Shown here piece by piece: positions 25,801-33,832 of a stretch of 34,300 nt of DNA (positions within the stretch are counted from its first letter, which is position 1; each line of letters opens with the position of its first letter). The notes beneath the pieces are model-generated. The model did no database searches. It saw nothing but the letters and a program-made list of their open reading frames with translations, and was not told the DNA's origin. The translations under genes and the position numbers were made by a program. Location: positions 1 through 34,300 of the forward strand of contig JAGAVH010000015.1 of assembly GCA_017942025.1 (NCBI GenBank), read 5' to 3'. This DNA is from Ruminiclostridium sp. Its GTDB lineage: Bacteria; Bacillota; Clostridia; Oscillospirales; Ruminococcaceae.

Positions 25801-25850
25801 ATGTAAAGGTTTACATTGACTATTATGCATTATTTTTATGCGCTTTGCAA
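25801..25850 (-). promoter_or_regulatory. Promoter of the GH74 gene with LacI-type operator
   Basis: Minus strand -35 TTGCAA (25845-25850), 17-bp spacer, -10 CATAAT (25822-25827). A 16-bp palindrome ATGTAAA-NN-TTTACAT (25801-25816) lies at the expected transcription start. Its half-sites look like those of LacI/CcpA-family regulators, though the centre is CC/GG rather than CG. Confidence 0.7.
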
Positions 25851-26058
25851 TAGATATTTTCGTTTTTTATTTAAAATAAACAAAAAATCGGTACAGTAAT
25901 TATTTAATATTACGAACATAATCGCTCAGCCTGAAGACAAACTCACGCACCACAAAAATTCAGGCAGATTGCAGACAAATACTTTGCCTGCAAACAGAAG
26001 AGCTCAGCCTTTATGACTGAGCTCTTCTGTGAAAGGAGTATCAATTATGACAACATAT
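25851..26058. other. Intergenic region with a 14-bp inverted repeat
   Basis: No gene is seen. An inverted repeat of 14 bp, ACAGAAGAGCTCAG/CTGAGCTCTTCTGT (25994-26030, 9-base loop), lies 28 bases downstream of the rmuC stop. On neither strand is it followed by a real T run, so it is not a standard terminator, although its place would suit ending rmuC transcripts. The rest (25851-25990) is AT-rich with nothing recognisable. Confidence 0.7.
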
Positions 26059-27513
26059 TTACTGAATTTCAAGCAGGTCTGCGCTGTTCTCGGTTGTCAG
26101 TACATCAACGCTTTTGAGCTTTCTTGTTATCGCTCTTGTTCTTGTGCCTATCAGCTTTTCCAGATCGTCCTCAACCTGCTTCATATGCTTTTGTGTGGTA
26201 TCAAGCACGCCCTCAAATTTTTCAAATTCGCTTCTTACTGCGCCAAGTATCTGCCACACCTCGTTACTGCGCTTTTGAATTGCAAGAGTACGGAAGCCCA
26301 TCTGCAGACTGTTTAAAAGCGCCGCCATGGTAGAAGGTCCTGCAATATTTACATTATATTCTCTTTGCAGAACTTCCACAAGTCCGTGATTTACAACCTC
26401 TGCGTAAAGTCCCTCAAAAGGTAGGAACATAATAGCAAAATTTGTTGTATAAGGCGGCTGGATATATTTATCTCTTATATCCTTTGCACACTGCTTTATT
26501 CTTGCTTCGAGATTCTTGAAGGCGATTTCCACCTGAATCTTATCACCTGTGTTATAAGCGTCCTGAAGCGCCGCATAGGTATCACCGGGGAATTTGGAGT
26601 CAACCGGCAGATAAACCGTAGTATCGCCGTTGCCCGGAAGTCTTATTGCAAACTCTACCCTTTCTCTGCTGTCGGGGATGGTGGGGATTTCTGTTTCATA
26701 TTGCTCGGGAGAAAGTATTTCGGAAAGAATTGCACCAAGCTGCATTTCGCCGAGAATACCCCTTGTCTTGACATTGGAAAGCACCTTTTTGAGGTCTCCC
26801 ACGCCGCTGGCAAGGTTCTGCATTTCGCCCAGTCCCTTATATACCTGTTCGAGCTGTTCGCTTACAGTCTTGAAGGAGCGGTTCATCTTCTCTTCAAGAG
26901 TTGTCTGAAGCTGTTCGTCAACGGTCTTTCTTATCTGGTCAAGTCGTTTGCCGTTATCATCCTTTATTTCAAGGAGCTGACGGCTGACAGTAGCCCGTAT
27001 TTCTGTAAGAGCGTTATTATTGCCCTGCTCAAAGCCCTGTAGTCTTTTCTCAAACTGAGCAAGCTGATTTGCCGTACCGTCGGCGCTCTGCTTCAGCATT
27101 GCGGATAAGGTTTTGCCAAGCTCGGCTATAGAATTATTGTTGCCTTGTTCAAGTCCCTGAAGGCGTTTTTCAAGCTGGCTGAGCTGATTTGCCGTTCCGT
27201 CGGCACTCTGCTTCTGTCCGCTTGAAAGAGTTGTGCCAAGCTCTGTGACTGTCTTTGTTATCTCCTGTCTCAGCTGTGACTGCCTTTGCTCTTCGGCGGC
27301 TGTAATGCCGTTTACGGTGGACATAAGCACGGCTGTGCGCTCTTTAAGCTCCGACTGGGTAGCTGAAAGCGACTTTATCTCCTCCATAAGTCTTTCGCTG
27401 TTATCATCTTTTTTGCCTGTTCTTATAAAAACAAGCACGCCAAGGACGATAACTGCGACTGTAAGAACTATAAGTAATATAAGGACTATGAGTAAAATTG
27501 TTTCAGGTGACAT
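26059..27513 (-). CDS. rmuC: DNA recombination protein RmuC
   Basis: Membrane-anchored protein of the RmuC family, linked to limiting inversions and recombination at short repeats; the core has a nuclease-like fold. From the ATG at 27513 it has 484 residues: one transmembrane segment (6-30), a long coiled coil (35-240) and the conserved RmuC domain, with VKTRGILGEMQLGAILSEIL near residue 260 and PVDSKFPGDTY near 315. Residues 92-131 and 132-171 are near-identical 40-residue copies. The start is preferred over one 13 codons upstream because a GAGAGG site precedes it. It lies 84 bases downstream of cimA. Confidence 0.93.
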   Translation of the reverse strand: MSPETILLIVLILLIVLTVAVIVLGVLVFIRTGKKDDNSERLMEEIKSLSATQSELKERTAVLMSTVNGITAAEEQRQSQLRQEITKTVTELGTTLSSGQKQSADGTANQLSQLEKRLQGLEQGNNNSIAELGKTLSAMLKQSADGTANQLAQFEKRLQGFEQGNNNALTEIRATVSRQLLEIKDDNGKRLDQIRKTVDEQLQTTLEEKMNRSFKTVSEQLEQVYKGLGEMQNLASGVGDLKKVLSNVKTRGILGEMQLGAILSEILSPEQYETEIPTIPDSRERVEFAIRLPGNGDTTVYLPVDSKFPGDTYAALQDAYNTGDKIQVEIAFKNLEARIKQCAKDIRDKYIQPPYTTNFAIMFLPFEGLYAEVVNHGLVEVLQREYNVNIAGPSTMAALLNSLQMGFRTLAIQKRSNEVWQILGAVRSEFEKFEGVLDTTQKHMKQVEDDLEKLIGTRTRAITRKLKSVDVLTTENSADLLEIQ

Positions 27514-27556
27514 ATATTTACCTCTCTTTTTTATTACAGCTTTATCATACAATATT

Positions 27557-27580
27557 CGCTGTACCTTTTACAGTACAGCG
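27557..27580 (-). terminator. Hairpin between cimA and rmuC
   Basis: Stem CGCTGTAC/GTACAGCG with an 8-base loop, 18 bases after the cimA stop codon. The following minus strand bases AATATTGT are not a strong T run, so termination may be partial. Confidence 0.5.
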
Positions 27581-27597
27581 ATTTGATTTTTTGTAAT

Positions 27598-29184
27598 TTA
27601 TTTATTTTTCAGCTTTTTTCTTTTCTTATCATTTTTATGAAGCATATATTCAAGACAGTCTATAAAGGCGGTGACAGAGGCGCTGATTATATCCTTTGAC
27701 GCACCGACTGTAGTCCATACATCGTCCCCGTCGGTACATTCTATAAGAACTCTGGTTACTGCGGCGGTAGAAATACCTGCACCGATAACTCGTACCTTAT
27801 AGTCGGACATGCGCATATTCTCGACCTCGGGATAGAACACTTTAAGAGCTTTTCTGAGCGCCATATCTATTGCGTTTACGGGACCATAACCCTCGTCGGC
27901 GGTTATCTCGTAGTTTTCGCCTACCTTTATCTTTACAAGAGCGGTTGCTTTTTCAGTCTTGCCGTTCTTGTCACGGGCAGAGATTATCTTGAAATAATCT
28001 ATATGGAAATGGGGGTTGAACTGTCCTAATTCCTTCATAACCAGCATATCAAAGCTTGCCGCCGCCGCTTCGAACTGAAAGCCCTTTTCTTCAAGCTCCT
28101 TCACCTTCCGGGTAATGCTTAATGTTTCGGGGCTGTTCTTATCAAGGGAGCTGTCAAAGCGTCTGATTGCAGATAAGACCGCCGCTCTGCCTGATACCTC
28201 GGACAGCAGATATTTTCTTTCGTTGCCCACCACATCGGGAGAGATATGCTCAAAGGTAACGGGGTTCTTTTCGACTCCGTCGGCGTGCATTCCGCCCTTG
28301 TGGGAAAAGGCTCCGCTACCAACATAGGGTGTGGTAGCTGAAAGCTTTATGTTAGCAACCTCGGCGATATATCTTGCGGTATCGGTGAGCGTCTGCATCT
28401 GTGAGGATGAAACTATCTTCTTTCCCTTTTTCAGCTGGAGATTACCTATAACCGTGGAAAGATTGGTGTTTCCGCATCTTTCTCCTATACCTACAAAAGT
28501 GCCCTGGATATGTGTAGCGCCTGCCTTGTGCGCCGCCATAGTGCAGGCTACCGCACAGCCGTTATCATTATGACAATGAATACCTATTCTTACAGACAGA
28601 AGCTTTTTTGCCGCTTTTACTGCGGCTGTTATTTCATCGGGGAAGGTGCCGCCGTTGGTATCGCAAAGACAGATAGTATCAGCTCCCGCCTTTTCTGCGG
28701 TCTTTATTACCTCAAGAGCATATTTTTCATTTGCCTTGTAGCCGTCAAAGAAATGCTCAGCGTCAAATATTACCTTTCTGCCCTTAGCTTTAAGATAAGC
28801 AATCGTGCTTTCTATCATTCTGAGGTTTTCTTCAAGAGAAACACCAAGGATGCAGTCAACGTGCAGATCCCAGGCCTTGCCGAAAACGGTAACGCATTTT
28901 GTTTCCGCCTTTAAGAGTGCCGCTATACACTCATCCTCTTCGGCAGTCATACCCTTTCTTACGGTAGAACCAAAGGCTACTGCCTTATTGCCGTGTCTTC
29001 TGCCTGCAATCTCCTTGAAGAATTCTAAATCCTTATGACTTGCAAAGGGATTGCCTGCCTCTATATAATCAACTCCGAAATTATCAAGTGCTGTGAATAT
29101 CTTGAATTTGTCAGCCTTTGAAAAGTTCACGCCCTCTCCCTGCATACCGTCACGCAGAGTAGAGTCGAGAATTTCTGTCATCAT
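27598..29184 (-). CDS. cimA: Citramalate synthase
   Basis: Condenses pyruvate with acetyl-CoA to (R)-citramalate, the first step of the threonine-independent route to isoleucine. The 528-residue protein has a TIM-barrel catalytic domain beginning DSTLRDGMQGEGVNFS (residues 7-22), with the metal-binding HCHND motif (near 200) and FVGIGERCGNTNLS (near 231). The C-terminal part (about 395-515) matches the LeuA dimer regulatory domain that binds the end product. Length and motifs favour the CimA branch over 2-isopropylmalate or homocitrate synthase, which share the fold. The start at 29184 has GGAGG 8 bases upstream. A consensus promoter lies ahead; no T-box leader is seen. Confidence 0.93.
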   Translation of the reverse strand: MMTEILDSTLRDGMQGEGVNFSKADKFKIFTALDNFGVDYIEAGNPFASHKDLEFFKEIAGRRHGNKAVAFGSTVRKGMTAEEDECIAALLKAETKCVTVFGKAWDLHVDCILGVSLEENLRMIESTIAYLKAKGRKVIFDAEHFFDGYKANEKYALEVIKTAEKAGADTICLCDTNGGTFPDEITAAVKAAKKLLSVRIGIHCHNDNGCAVACTMAAHKAGATHIQGTFVGIGERCGNTNLSTVIGNLQLKKGKKIVSSSQMQTLTDTARYIAEVANIKLSATTPYVGSGAFSHKGGMHADGVEKNPVTFEHISPDVVGNERKYLLSEVSGRAAVLSAIRRFDSSLDKNSPETLSITRKVKELEEKGFQFEAAAASFDMLVMKELGQFNPHFHIDYFKIISARDKNGKTEKATALVKIKVGENYEITADEGYGPVNAIDMALRKALKVFYPEVENMRMSDYKVRVIGAGISTAAVTRVLIECTDGDDVWTTVGASKDIISASVTAFIDCLEYMLHKNDKKRKKLKNK

Positions 29185-29224
29185 ATATATAACCTCCTTT
29201 ATTTAAAGAGTAAATCTATATGCT

Positions 29225-29253
29225 ATTTTAACACTATAAAGGTATTTTGTCAA
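29225..29253 (-). promoter_or_regulatory. Promoter of cimA
   Basis: Minus strand -35 TTGACA (29248-29253), 17-bp spacer, -10 TAAAAT (29225-29230). Confidence 0.85.
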
Positions 29254-29348
29254 CAAATCAGAGAACAGCTTTACCAAAACCCAGTCAAAAAAGTATATAA
29301 AAATTTTTTCACCATAGGCTTTAAATTTGATAAATATAAAAAATATTG

Positions 29349-29408
29349 GGGCAAAGCCCGCATAATGCCGCATTTATGCTTGTTTTTCATAAAACAATCT
29401 GCTATACT
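29349..29408 (+). promoter_or_regulatory. Promoter of the NfnAB-type operon, preceded by small hairpins
   Basis: -35 TTGTTT (29380-29385), 17-bp spacer, -10 TATACT (29403-29408). Just upstream are GGGC/GCCC with loop AAA (29349-29359) and GCATAA/TTATGC (29360-29379), of possible regulatory use. Confidence 0.65.
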
Positions 29409-29446
29409 TTTATTCTGTAAAGCTCTATTCGGGAGGGATAATCAGG

Positions 29447-30283
29447 ATGTACAGAATAGTATATAAAAAGCAGCTCAATGACACAGTTACTATGATGAAA
29501 ATAGAGGCTCCCCTTATTGCAAAAAAAGCAAGGGCAGGACAGTTCATAATCCTGCGTGTGGACGAACACGGTGAAAGAATGCCGCTCACCATTGCAGACT
29601 ATGACAGAGAAGCAGGAACAGTCACAATTATATTCCAGATAGTAGGACATACTACACAGCTTTTATCCGCTATGAAGGAGGGCGACAGTCTGCTGGACTT
29701 TGTAGGCCCTTTAGGAAAAGCCACAGAATTCGAGAATGCAAAAAGAGTCTGCGTCATCGGTGGCGGTGTTGGTAGTGCTATCGCTTACCCTTCCGCAAAG
29801 CAGTTATTTAGCGACAACGTAAAGGTAGACGTAATCGCAGGCTTCAGAAATAAGGATATCGTTATTTTAGAGGACGAATTCAGAGCAGTAAGCGATAATT
29901 TATATATAACCACAGACGATGGCTCTTACGGTGAGAAAGGCTTCGTCACAACGAAATTAAAGGAGCTTATCGACGGCGGCAACAACTACGATTTAGTAGT
30001 AGCCATCGGCCCTGTGCCTATGATGAAGGCAATAGCCGATACCACAAGACCTTACGGTATAAAGACGATAGTGTCTTTAAATCCCATTATGATAGACGGT
30101 ACCGGTATGTGCGGCGGATGTCGTGTAACGGTAGGCGGAGAGATAAAGTTCGCCTGCGTTGACGGACCTGATTTCGACGGTCATCTTGTAAACTTCGACG
30201 AGCTTATGAGAAGAAACAGCGCATACAAGGAAAGAGAAGCTCACGACAGAAGTCATTGCAGACTTTATAAATCAGCAGAGTAA
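29447..30283 (+). CDS. FAD/NAD-binding subunit of NfnAB-type ferredoxin-NADP reductase (SudB-like)
   Basis: Small subunit of a flavoprotein complex that, in the Nfn family, couples NADH and reduced ferredoxin to NADPH formation by electron bifurcation. The 278-residue protein has the ferredoxin-reductase FAD region with RMPLTIADYD (residues 45-54), the nucleotide-binding GGGVGSAIAYPSAKQL near 105, and a [2Fe-2S] site near the C-terminus with Cys222, Cys225 and Cys237. Asp217 sits just before the first Cys, in line with the three-Cys-one-Asp cluster reported for NfnA. It precedes the large subunit by 17 bases. Often annotated as a sulfide/dihydroorotate dehydrogenase-like protein; PyrK is excluded by the partner gene. 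Confidence 0.9.
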   Translation: MYRIVYKKQLNDTVTMMKIEAPLIAKKARAGQFIILRVDEHGERMPLTIADYDREAGTVTIIFQIVGHTTQLLSAMKEGDSLLDFVGPLGKATEFENAKRVCVIGGGVGSAIAYPSAKQLFSDNVKVDVIAGFRNKDIVILEDEFRAVSDNLYITTDDGSYGEKGFVTTKLKELIDGGNNYDLVVAIGPVPMMKAIADTTRPYGIKTIVSLNPIMIDGTGMCGGCRVTVGGEIKFACVDGPDFDGHLVNFDELMRRNSAYKEREAHDRSHCRLYKSAE

Positions 30284-30300
30284 CCGAAAGGACAGACAAA

Positions 30301-31692
30301 ATGCCTAATATGTCTTTAAAAAGAGTTCCGATGCCCCATCAGGAGCCGGACGTAAGAAACAAGAATTTTTCGGAGGTAGCTCTTGGCTTTACTCCCGAAA
30401 TGGCAATAGAGGAAGCCTCAAGATGCCTTAACTGCAAGACAAGACCTTGTGTTTCGGGTTGCCCTGTAAACGTGAATATACCTGATTTTCTTATGCACCT
30501 GTCTAAAGGTGAATTTGAAGAAGCCTATCAGGTTATAACAAGAACCAACGGTCTGCCTGCCATCTGCGGCAGAGTATGTCCTCAGGAAACCCAGTGCGAA
30601 GGAAAATGCGTAAGAGGCATAAAGGGCGACAGCGTTTCTATCGGCAGACTTGAACGCTTCTGTGCCGATTATCATATGAAGAACGTAAGCACTCTCCCTG
30701 AAAAGCCTGAGTCCAACGGCAGGAAGGTAGCGGTAATAGGTGCAGGACCTTCAGGTCTTACCTGTGCTACCGACTTAGCGAAGCTCGGCTATGAGGTAAC
30801 GATATTCGAGGCGTTCCATGCGGCAGGCGGCGTGCTTATCTACGGCATACCCGAATTCCGACTTCCGAAAGAGATAGTAAGAAAAGAAATTGAAAATCTT
30901 ACCGCTCTCGGTGTTGAGATAAAGACCAATATGGTCATAGGTAAGGTTCTGTCCATTGACGAGCTTTTCGATATGGGCTACAAGGCTTGCTTTGTAGGTT
31001 CAGGCGCAGGACTTCCATCCTTTATGGGTATCGAGGGAGAGGATTTAGTCGGAGTATTCTCCGCCAATGAATATCTCACCAGAACAAATCTTATGAAGGC
31101 TTATCAGCAGGGCTACGATACTCCGATAATGAAGAGTAAGGCAGTAGCGGTGGTCGGCGGCGGCAACGTGGCTATGGACGCCGCAAGATGCGCTATAAGA
31201 CTTGGTGCTGAAAAGGTATATATCGTTTATCGCAGAGGTCTTTCAGAAATGCCTGCAAGAAAAGAAGAAGTAGAGCATGCTATGGAGGAAGGCATTGAAT
31301 TCAAATGCCTTAATAATCCCGTAAGACTGCTCCCTGACGAAAACGGCAGAGTAAAGGCTATGGAATGCGTCGAGATGGAACTCACCGAGCCTGATGAAAG
31401 CGGAAGAAGAAAGCCTGTAGTAAAAGAAGGCAGTAACTTCCTTTTAGATGTGGATACTGTGGTAATTGCAATAGGTACTTCTCCCAATCCTCTTATAAGA
31501 AGCACCACCCCGGGACTTGACACCAACAGAAGAGGCTGTCTTGTAGTAGACGAGGCGACAATGAAGACCTCCCGTGAGGGCGTTTATGCAGGCGGTGACG
31601 CCGTAACCGGTGCGGCTACCGTAATTCTTGCTATGGGTGCAGGCAAACAGGCGGCTAAAAGCATAGATGAATTTTTATCCGACAAGCAATGA
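30301..31692 (+). CDS. gltA: NfnB-type large subunit (annotated NADPH-dependent glutamate synthase GltA)
   Basis: The 463-residue partner of the preceding gene. N-terminal cysteines 42, 45, 50, 54 and 89, 93, 99, 103 would hold two [4Fe-4S] clusters. GAGPSG (147-152) binds FAD and VGGGNVAMDAARCA near 284 binds the pyridine nucleotide. The C-terminal GGDAVTGAATVILAMGAGKQAA closes the FAD site. It resembles the glutamate synthase small subunit, and databases often call it GltA. No large glutamate synthase subunit is near, and the pairing with the SudB-like gene is that of NfnAB, so NADPH/NADH/ferredoxin exchange is the likelier role. Confidence 0.92.
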   Translation: MPNMSLKRVPMPHQEPDVRNKNFSEVALGFTPEMAIEEASRCLNCKTRPCVSGCPVNVNIPDFLMHLSKGEFEEAYQVITRTNGLPAICGRVCPQETQCEGKCVRGIKGDSVSIGRLERFCADYHMKNVSTLPEKPESNGRKVAVIGAGPSGLTCATDLAKLGYEVTIFEAFHAAGGVLIYGIPEFRLPKEIVRKEIENLTALGVEIKTNMVIGKVLSIDELFDMGYKACFVGSGAGLPSFMGIEGEDLVGVFSANEYLTRTNLMKAYQQGYDTPIMKSKAVAVVGGGNVAMDAARCAIRLGAEKVYIVYRRGLSEMPARKEEVEHAMEEGIEFKCLNNPVRLLPDENGRVKAMECVEMELTEPDESGRRKPVVKEGSNFLLDVDTVVIAIGTSPNPLIRSTTPGLDTNRRGCLVVDEATMKTSREGVYAGGDAVTGAATVILAMGAGKQAAKSIDEFLSDKQ

Positions 31693-31790
31693 TTTTGTAA
31701 AAAAAGTAAAAGTGTTTTTATGCCGTAAACTGTGAATTTGTCTGATTTTACAACCTTCAGAAAATATCAAAAAAAATCAAATAAAAACTC

Positions 31791-31819
31791 TTGAAACGAA
31801 ATTTACCTTGTGATATAAT
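31791..31819 (+). promoter_or_regulatory. Promoter of the GMP synthase gene
   Basis: -35 TTGAAA (31791-31796), 17-bp spacer, -10 TATAAT (31814-31819). The remaining leader of about 50 bases has no purine riboswitch. Confidence 0.85.
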
Positions 31820-31875
31820 AAACAACGGATAAAATCGTAAAATAAAACTATACAATCTATACGGAGGGAAAACCA

Positions 31876-32853
31876 ATGAACAATGTACGTCCCGAATCAA
31901 TGGCTCGAATCACAACAGCAGAGCTTGCAAATGCTTTTATTGACGAGCAGGTAAAGGAAGTAAGAGAACAGGTAGGCGACAAGAAGGTACTTCTCGCTTT
32001 ATCAGGCGGTGTAGACAGCTCGGTAGTAGCGGCACTTCTTATCAAGGCAATCGGTAAGCAGCTTGTATGCGTACACGTAAACCACGGTCTTATGAGAAAG
32101 GGCGAAAGCGAAGCGGTTATCGAAGTATTCCGCAATCAGCTTGACGCAAACCTTATATACGTTGACGCTACAGACCGTTTCTTAGGTCTGCTTGAAGGCG
32201 TAAGCGAGCCTGAAAAGAAGCGTAAGATTATCGGCGGCGAATTCATCAAGGTATTCGACGAAGAAGCAAGCAAGCTTGAAGGTATTTCCTTCCTTGCACA
32301 GGGAACTATCTACCCCGACATACTCGAATCTGACGGCGTAAAGGCTCACCACAACGTAGGCGGTCTTCCCGAGGATATGCAGTTTGAACTGGTTGAACCT
32401 ATCAAGCTTTTATACAAGGATGAGGTAAGAGTTGTAGGTAAGGCACTTGGTCTTCCCGCATCAATGGTTGATCGTCAGCCCTTCCCCGGTCCCGGTCTTG
32501 GTGTAAGATGCCTTGGTGCAATCACAAGAGACAGACTCCACGCGCTCCGTGAAGCTGACGCAATTTTAAGAGAAGAATTTGACCTTGCAGGTCTTAACTT
32601 AAAGGTATGGCAGTACTTCATTGCAGTACCCGACGTAAAGAGCGTAGGCGTAAAAAATGACAAGCGTTACGAAGGCTGGCCTGCAATCATCCGTGCGGTA
32701 AACACAACAGACGCTATGAGCGCAACTATCGAAGAAATCCCCTACGAGCTTCTCCACAAGATCACAGCCCGTATCACAGCGGAGGTTGAAGGCATCAACA
32801 GAGTGCTTTATGACCTTACTCCCAAGCCTGTGGGAACGATTGAGTGGGAATAA
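31876..32853 (+). CDS. guaA: GMP synthase ATP-pyrophosphatase subunit, no glutaminase domain
   Basis: Converts XMP to GMP with ATP and ammonia. The 325-residue protein covers only the second part of usual GuaA (about 510 residues): the PP-loop SGGVDSS (43-49) of the ATP-pyrophosphatase domain and the C-terminal dimerisation domain with RQPFPGPGLGVRCLG (near 197) and the terminal KPVGTIEWE. The N-terminal class I glutamine amidotransferase domain is missing. The 183 bases upstream hold a promoter, not a broken amidotransferase. The ATG follows GGAGGG. This is the split arrangement known from archaea, needing a separate glutaminase subunit (GuaAa) or free ammonia. Codon use is that of a well-expressed gene. 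Confidence 0.93.
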   Translation: MNNVRPESMARITTAELANAFIDEQVKEVREQVGDKKVLLALSGGVDSSVVAALLIKAIGKQLVCVHVNHGLMRKGESEAVIEVFRNQLDANLIYVDATDRFLGLLEGVSEPEKKRKIIGGEFIKVFDEEASKLEGISFLAQGTIYPDILESDGVKAHHNVGGLPEDMQFELVEPIKLLYKDEVRVVGKALGLPASMVDRQPFPGPGLGVRCLGAITRDRLHALREADAILREEFDLAGLNLKVWQYFIAVPDVKSVGVKNDKRYEGWPAIIRAVNTTDAMSATIEEIPYELLHKITARITAEVEGINRVLYDLTPKPVGTIEWE

Positions 32854-32930
32854 TAACAGACCCCACACAAACGGCTTAACCACGCTGTTTTCTGTTATTA
32901 GGGCAGAAAAATGGCAACGTTTTGGCAACA
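32845..32930. other. Probable attachment-site end of an integrated element at the guaA 3' end
   Basis: The last guaA codons and the bases after them lie where gene content and base composition change. TGGCAAC is repeated directly with an 11-base period (32912-32918, 32923-32929), and TAATAACAGA/TCTGTTATTA forms an inverted repeat (32852-32900). The 3' end of guaA is a known integration site for islands in many bacteria. The integrase and other end are outside the window, so this is inference. Confidence 0.45.
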
Positions 32931-32950
32931 TTTGAATTATTCTAAAAATT

Positions 32951-32990
32951 AAGAGCTATCTGATTTTGATAATCGGATAGCTCTTTTGCT
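32951..32990. terminator. Strong terminator downstream of guaA
   Basis: A 15-bp stem AAGAGCTATCTGATT/AATCGGATAGCTCTT (32951-32985, one T-G pair) with loop TTGAT, followed by TTGCTTTG on plus and AATTTTTAG on minus. It may serve the convergent gene as well. Confidence 0.88.
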
Positions 32991-33010
32991 TTGTGTATAA
33001 ATAAGAGTAA

Positions 33011-33829
33011 TTACTGTATTCTGTCTCGCCCTTTATAAATTCGACCAGTATGATTCGATGTAATATGTTGTTTAACAATTTCTATTTCACGAATATACTC
33101 TTTCTTTGCTTCATCAGACAATTCTTTGAGTTGTCCTGTAGGTTTACTTTCAGAAATAATCGCTAACGCATTGTAAAGTTCAATAAATTCATCATAATTC
33201 TTATTCAAAGAATACAATGTAGAATTATTAAATAAAGAGTCAGTAGATCCTAGTAAATTTCGAGTTAGCCCATTTAGCTTTAGCTTTGTAAGCAATATTG
33301 CAATTTCCTCATTGCATTGAAATAGTATAGGTGCGTTTAGACAGTCTTGTAAGTCTTTCTCTAAATTTAAATAAGCTTTTGCGAATTCCTCTCTTAAATT
33401 GATAAAAGAACGATTCGCATATCCTTCGCTCGGGTCTGTATAGTAAATAGTTTCCATCGAATATTGAATCTTATCATCGTTAATGGTTGCGAAACTTTTA
33501 AGCTGAGGAAAAAAGAGCTCAATGGTTGAAAATGTCTTTTTTAAATACGGTCGCAAAATAGTTAAAGCTTTTTGCTCTTGGTATTTTTTGTGTTTTATAT
33601 CATACACTCGCATAATCCAAGCAATAAAAAATGCAGATGCCAAACTTGCAAACACACCACACATACCAAGAACAAACCCATGTTTGGGTGTGCCTACATC
33701 CTCTGCAAAGCAAATTACAAATAGAATTATGAAAATTAATGTAGTAACTGCTGTTGCTACAGCAAGAAATATATTCATCCCATCCCAAATGGTAACTGTA
33801 AAATTTATGTTTTGTTTTTTCTTCATCAC
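33011..33829 (-). CDS. Hypothetical protein with two N-terminal transmembrane segments
   Basis: A 272-residue protein I do not recognise. Two hydrophobic segments (about residues 19-43 and 50-70) are followed by a mostly helical soluble region rich in Lys, Glu, Leu and Asn. This layout, a membrane hairpin plus cytoplasmic helical domain, occurs in some putative phage-defence proteins, but no motif proves that. The start is GTG at 33829 or ATG at 33826; a GGAGGA site lies 8 or 11 bases upstream. Its codons are more AT-rich than those of the core genes. It starts about 4 bases after the stop of the XRE regulator, forming an operon with it. Probably part of the integrated element. Confidence 0.8.
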   Translation of the reverse strand: MMKKKQNINFTVTIWDGMNIFLAVATAVTTLIFIILFVICFAEDVGTPKHGFVLGMCGVFASLASAFFIAWIMRVYDIKHKKYQEQKALTILRPYLKKTFSTIELFFPQLKSFATINDDKIQYSMETIYYTDPSEGYANRSFINLREEFAKAYLNLEKDLQDCLNAPILFQCNEEIAILLTKLKLNGLTRNLLGSTDSLFNNSTLYSLNKNYDEFIELYNALAIISESKPTGQLKELSDEAKKEYIREIEIVKQHITSNHTGRIYKGRDRIQ

Positions 33830-33832
33830 AAC

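Noticed and set aside
26029-26316. Plus-strand frame of 95 codons with AAAGGAG before an ATG
   Set aside because: All but the first few codons lie antisense to the conserved 3' end of rmuC, and the protein resembles nothing.
31693-31875. Purine riboswitch or broken amidotransferase domain before guaA
   Set aside because: The leader after the promoter is only about 50 bases with no purine aptamer, and no frame upstream encodes class I amidotransferase motifs.
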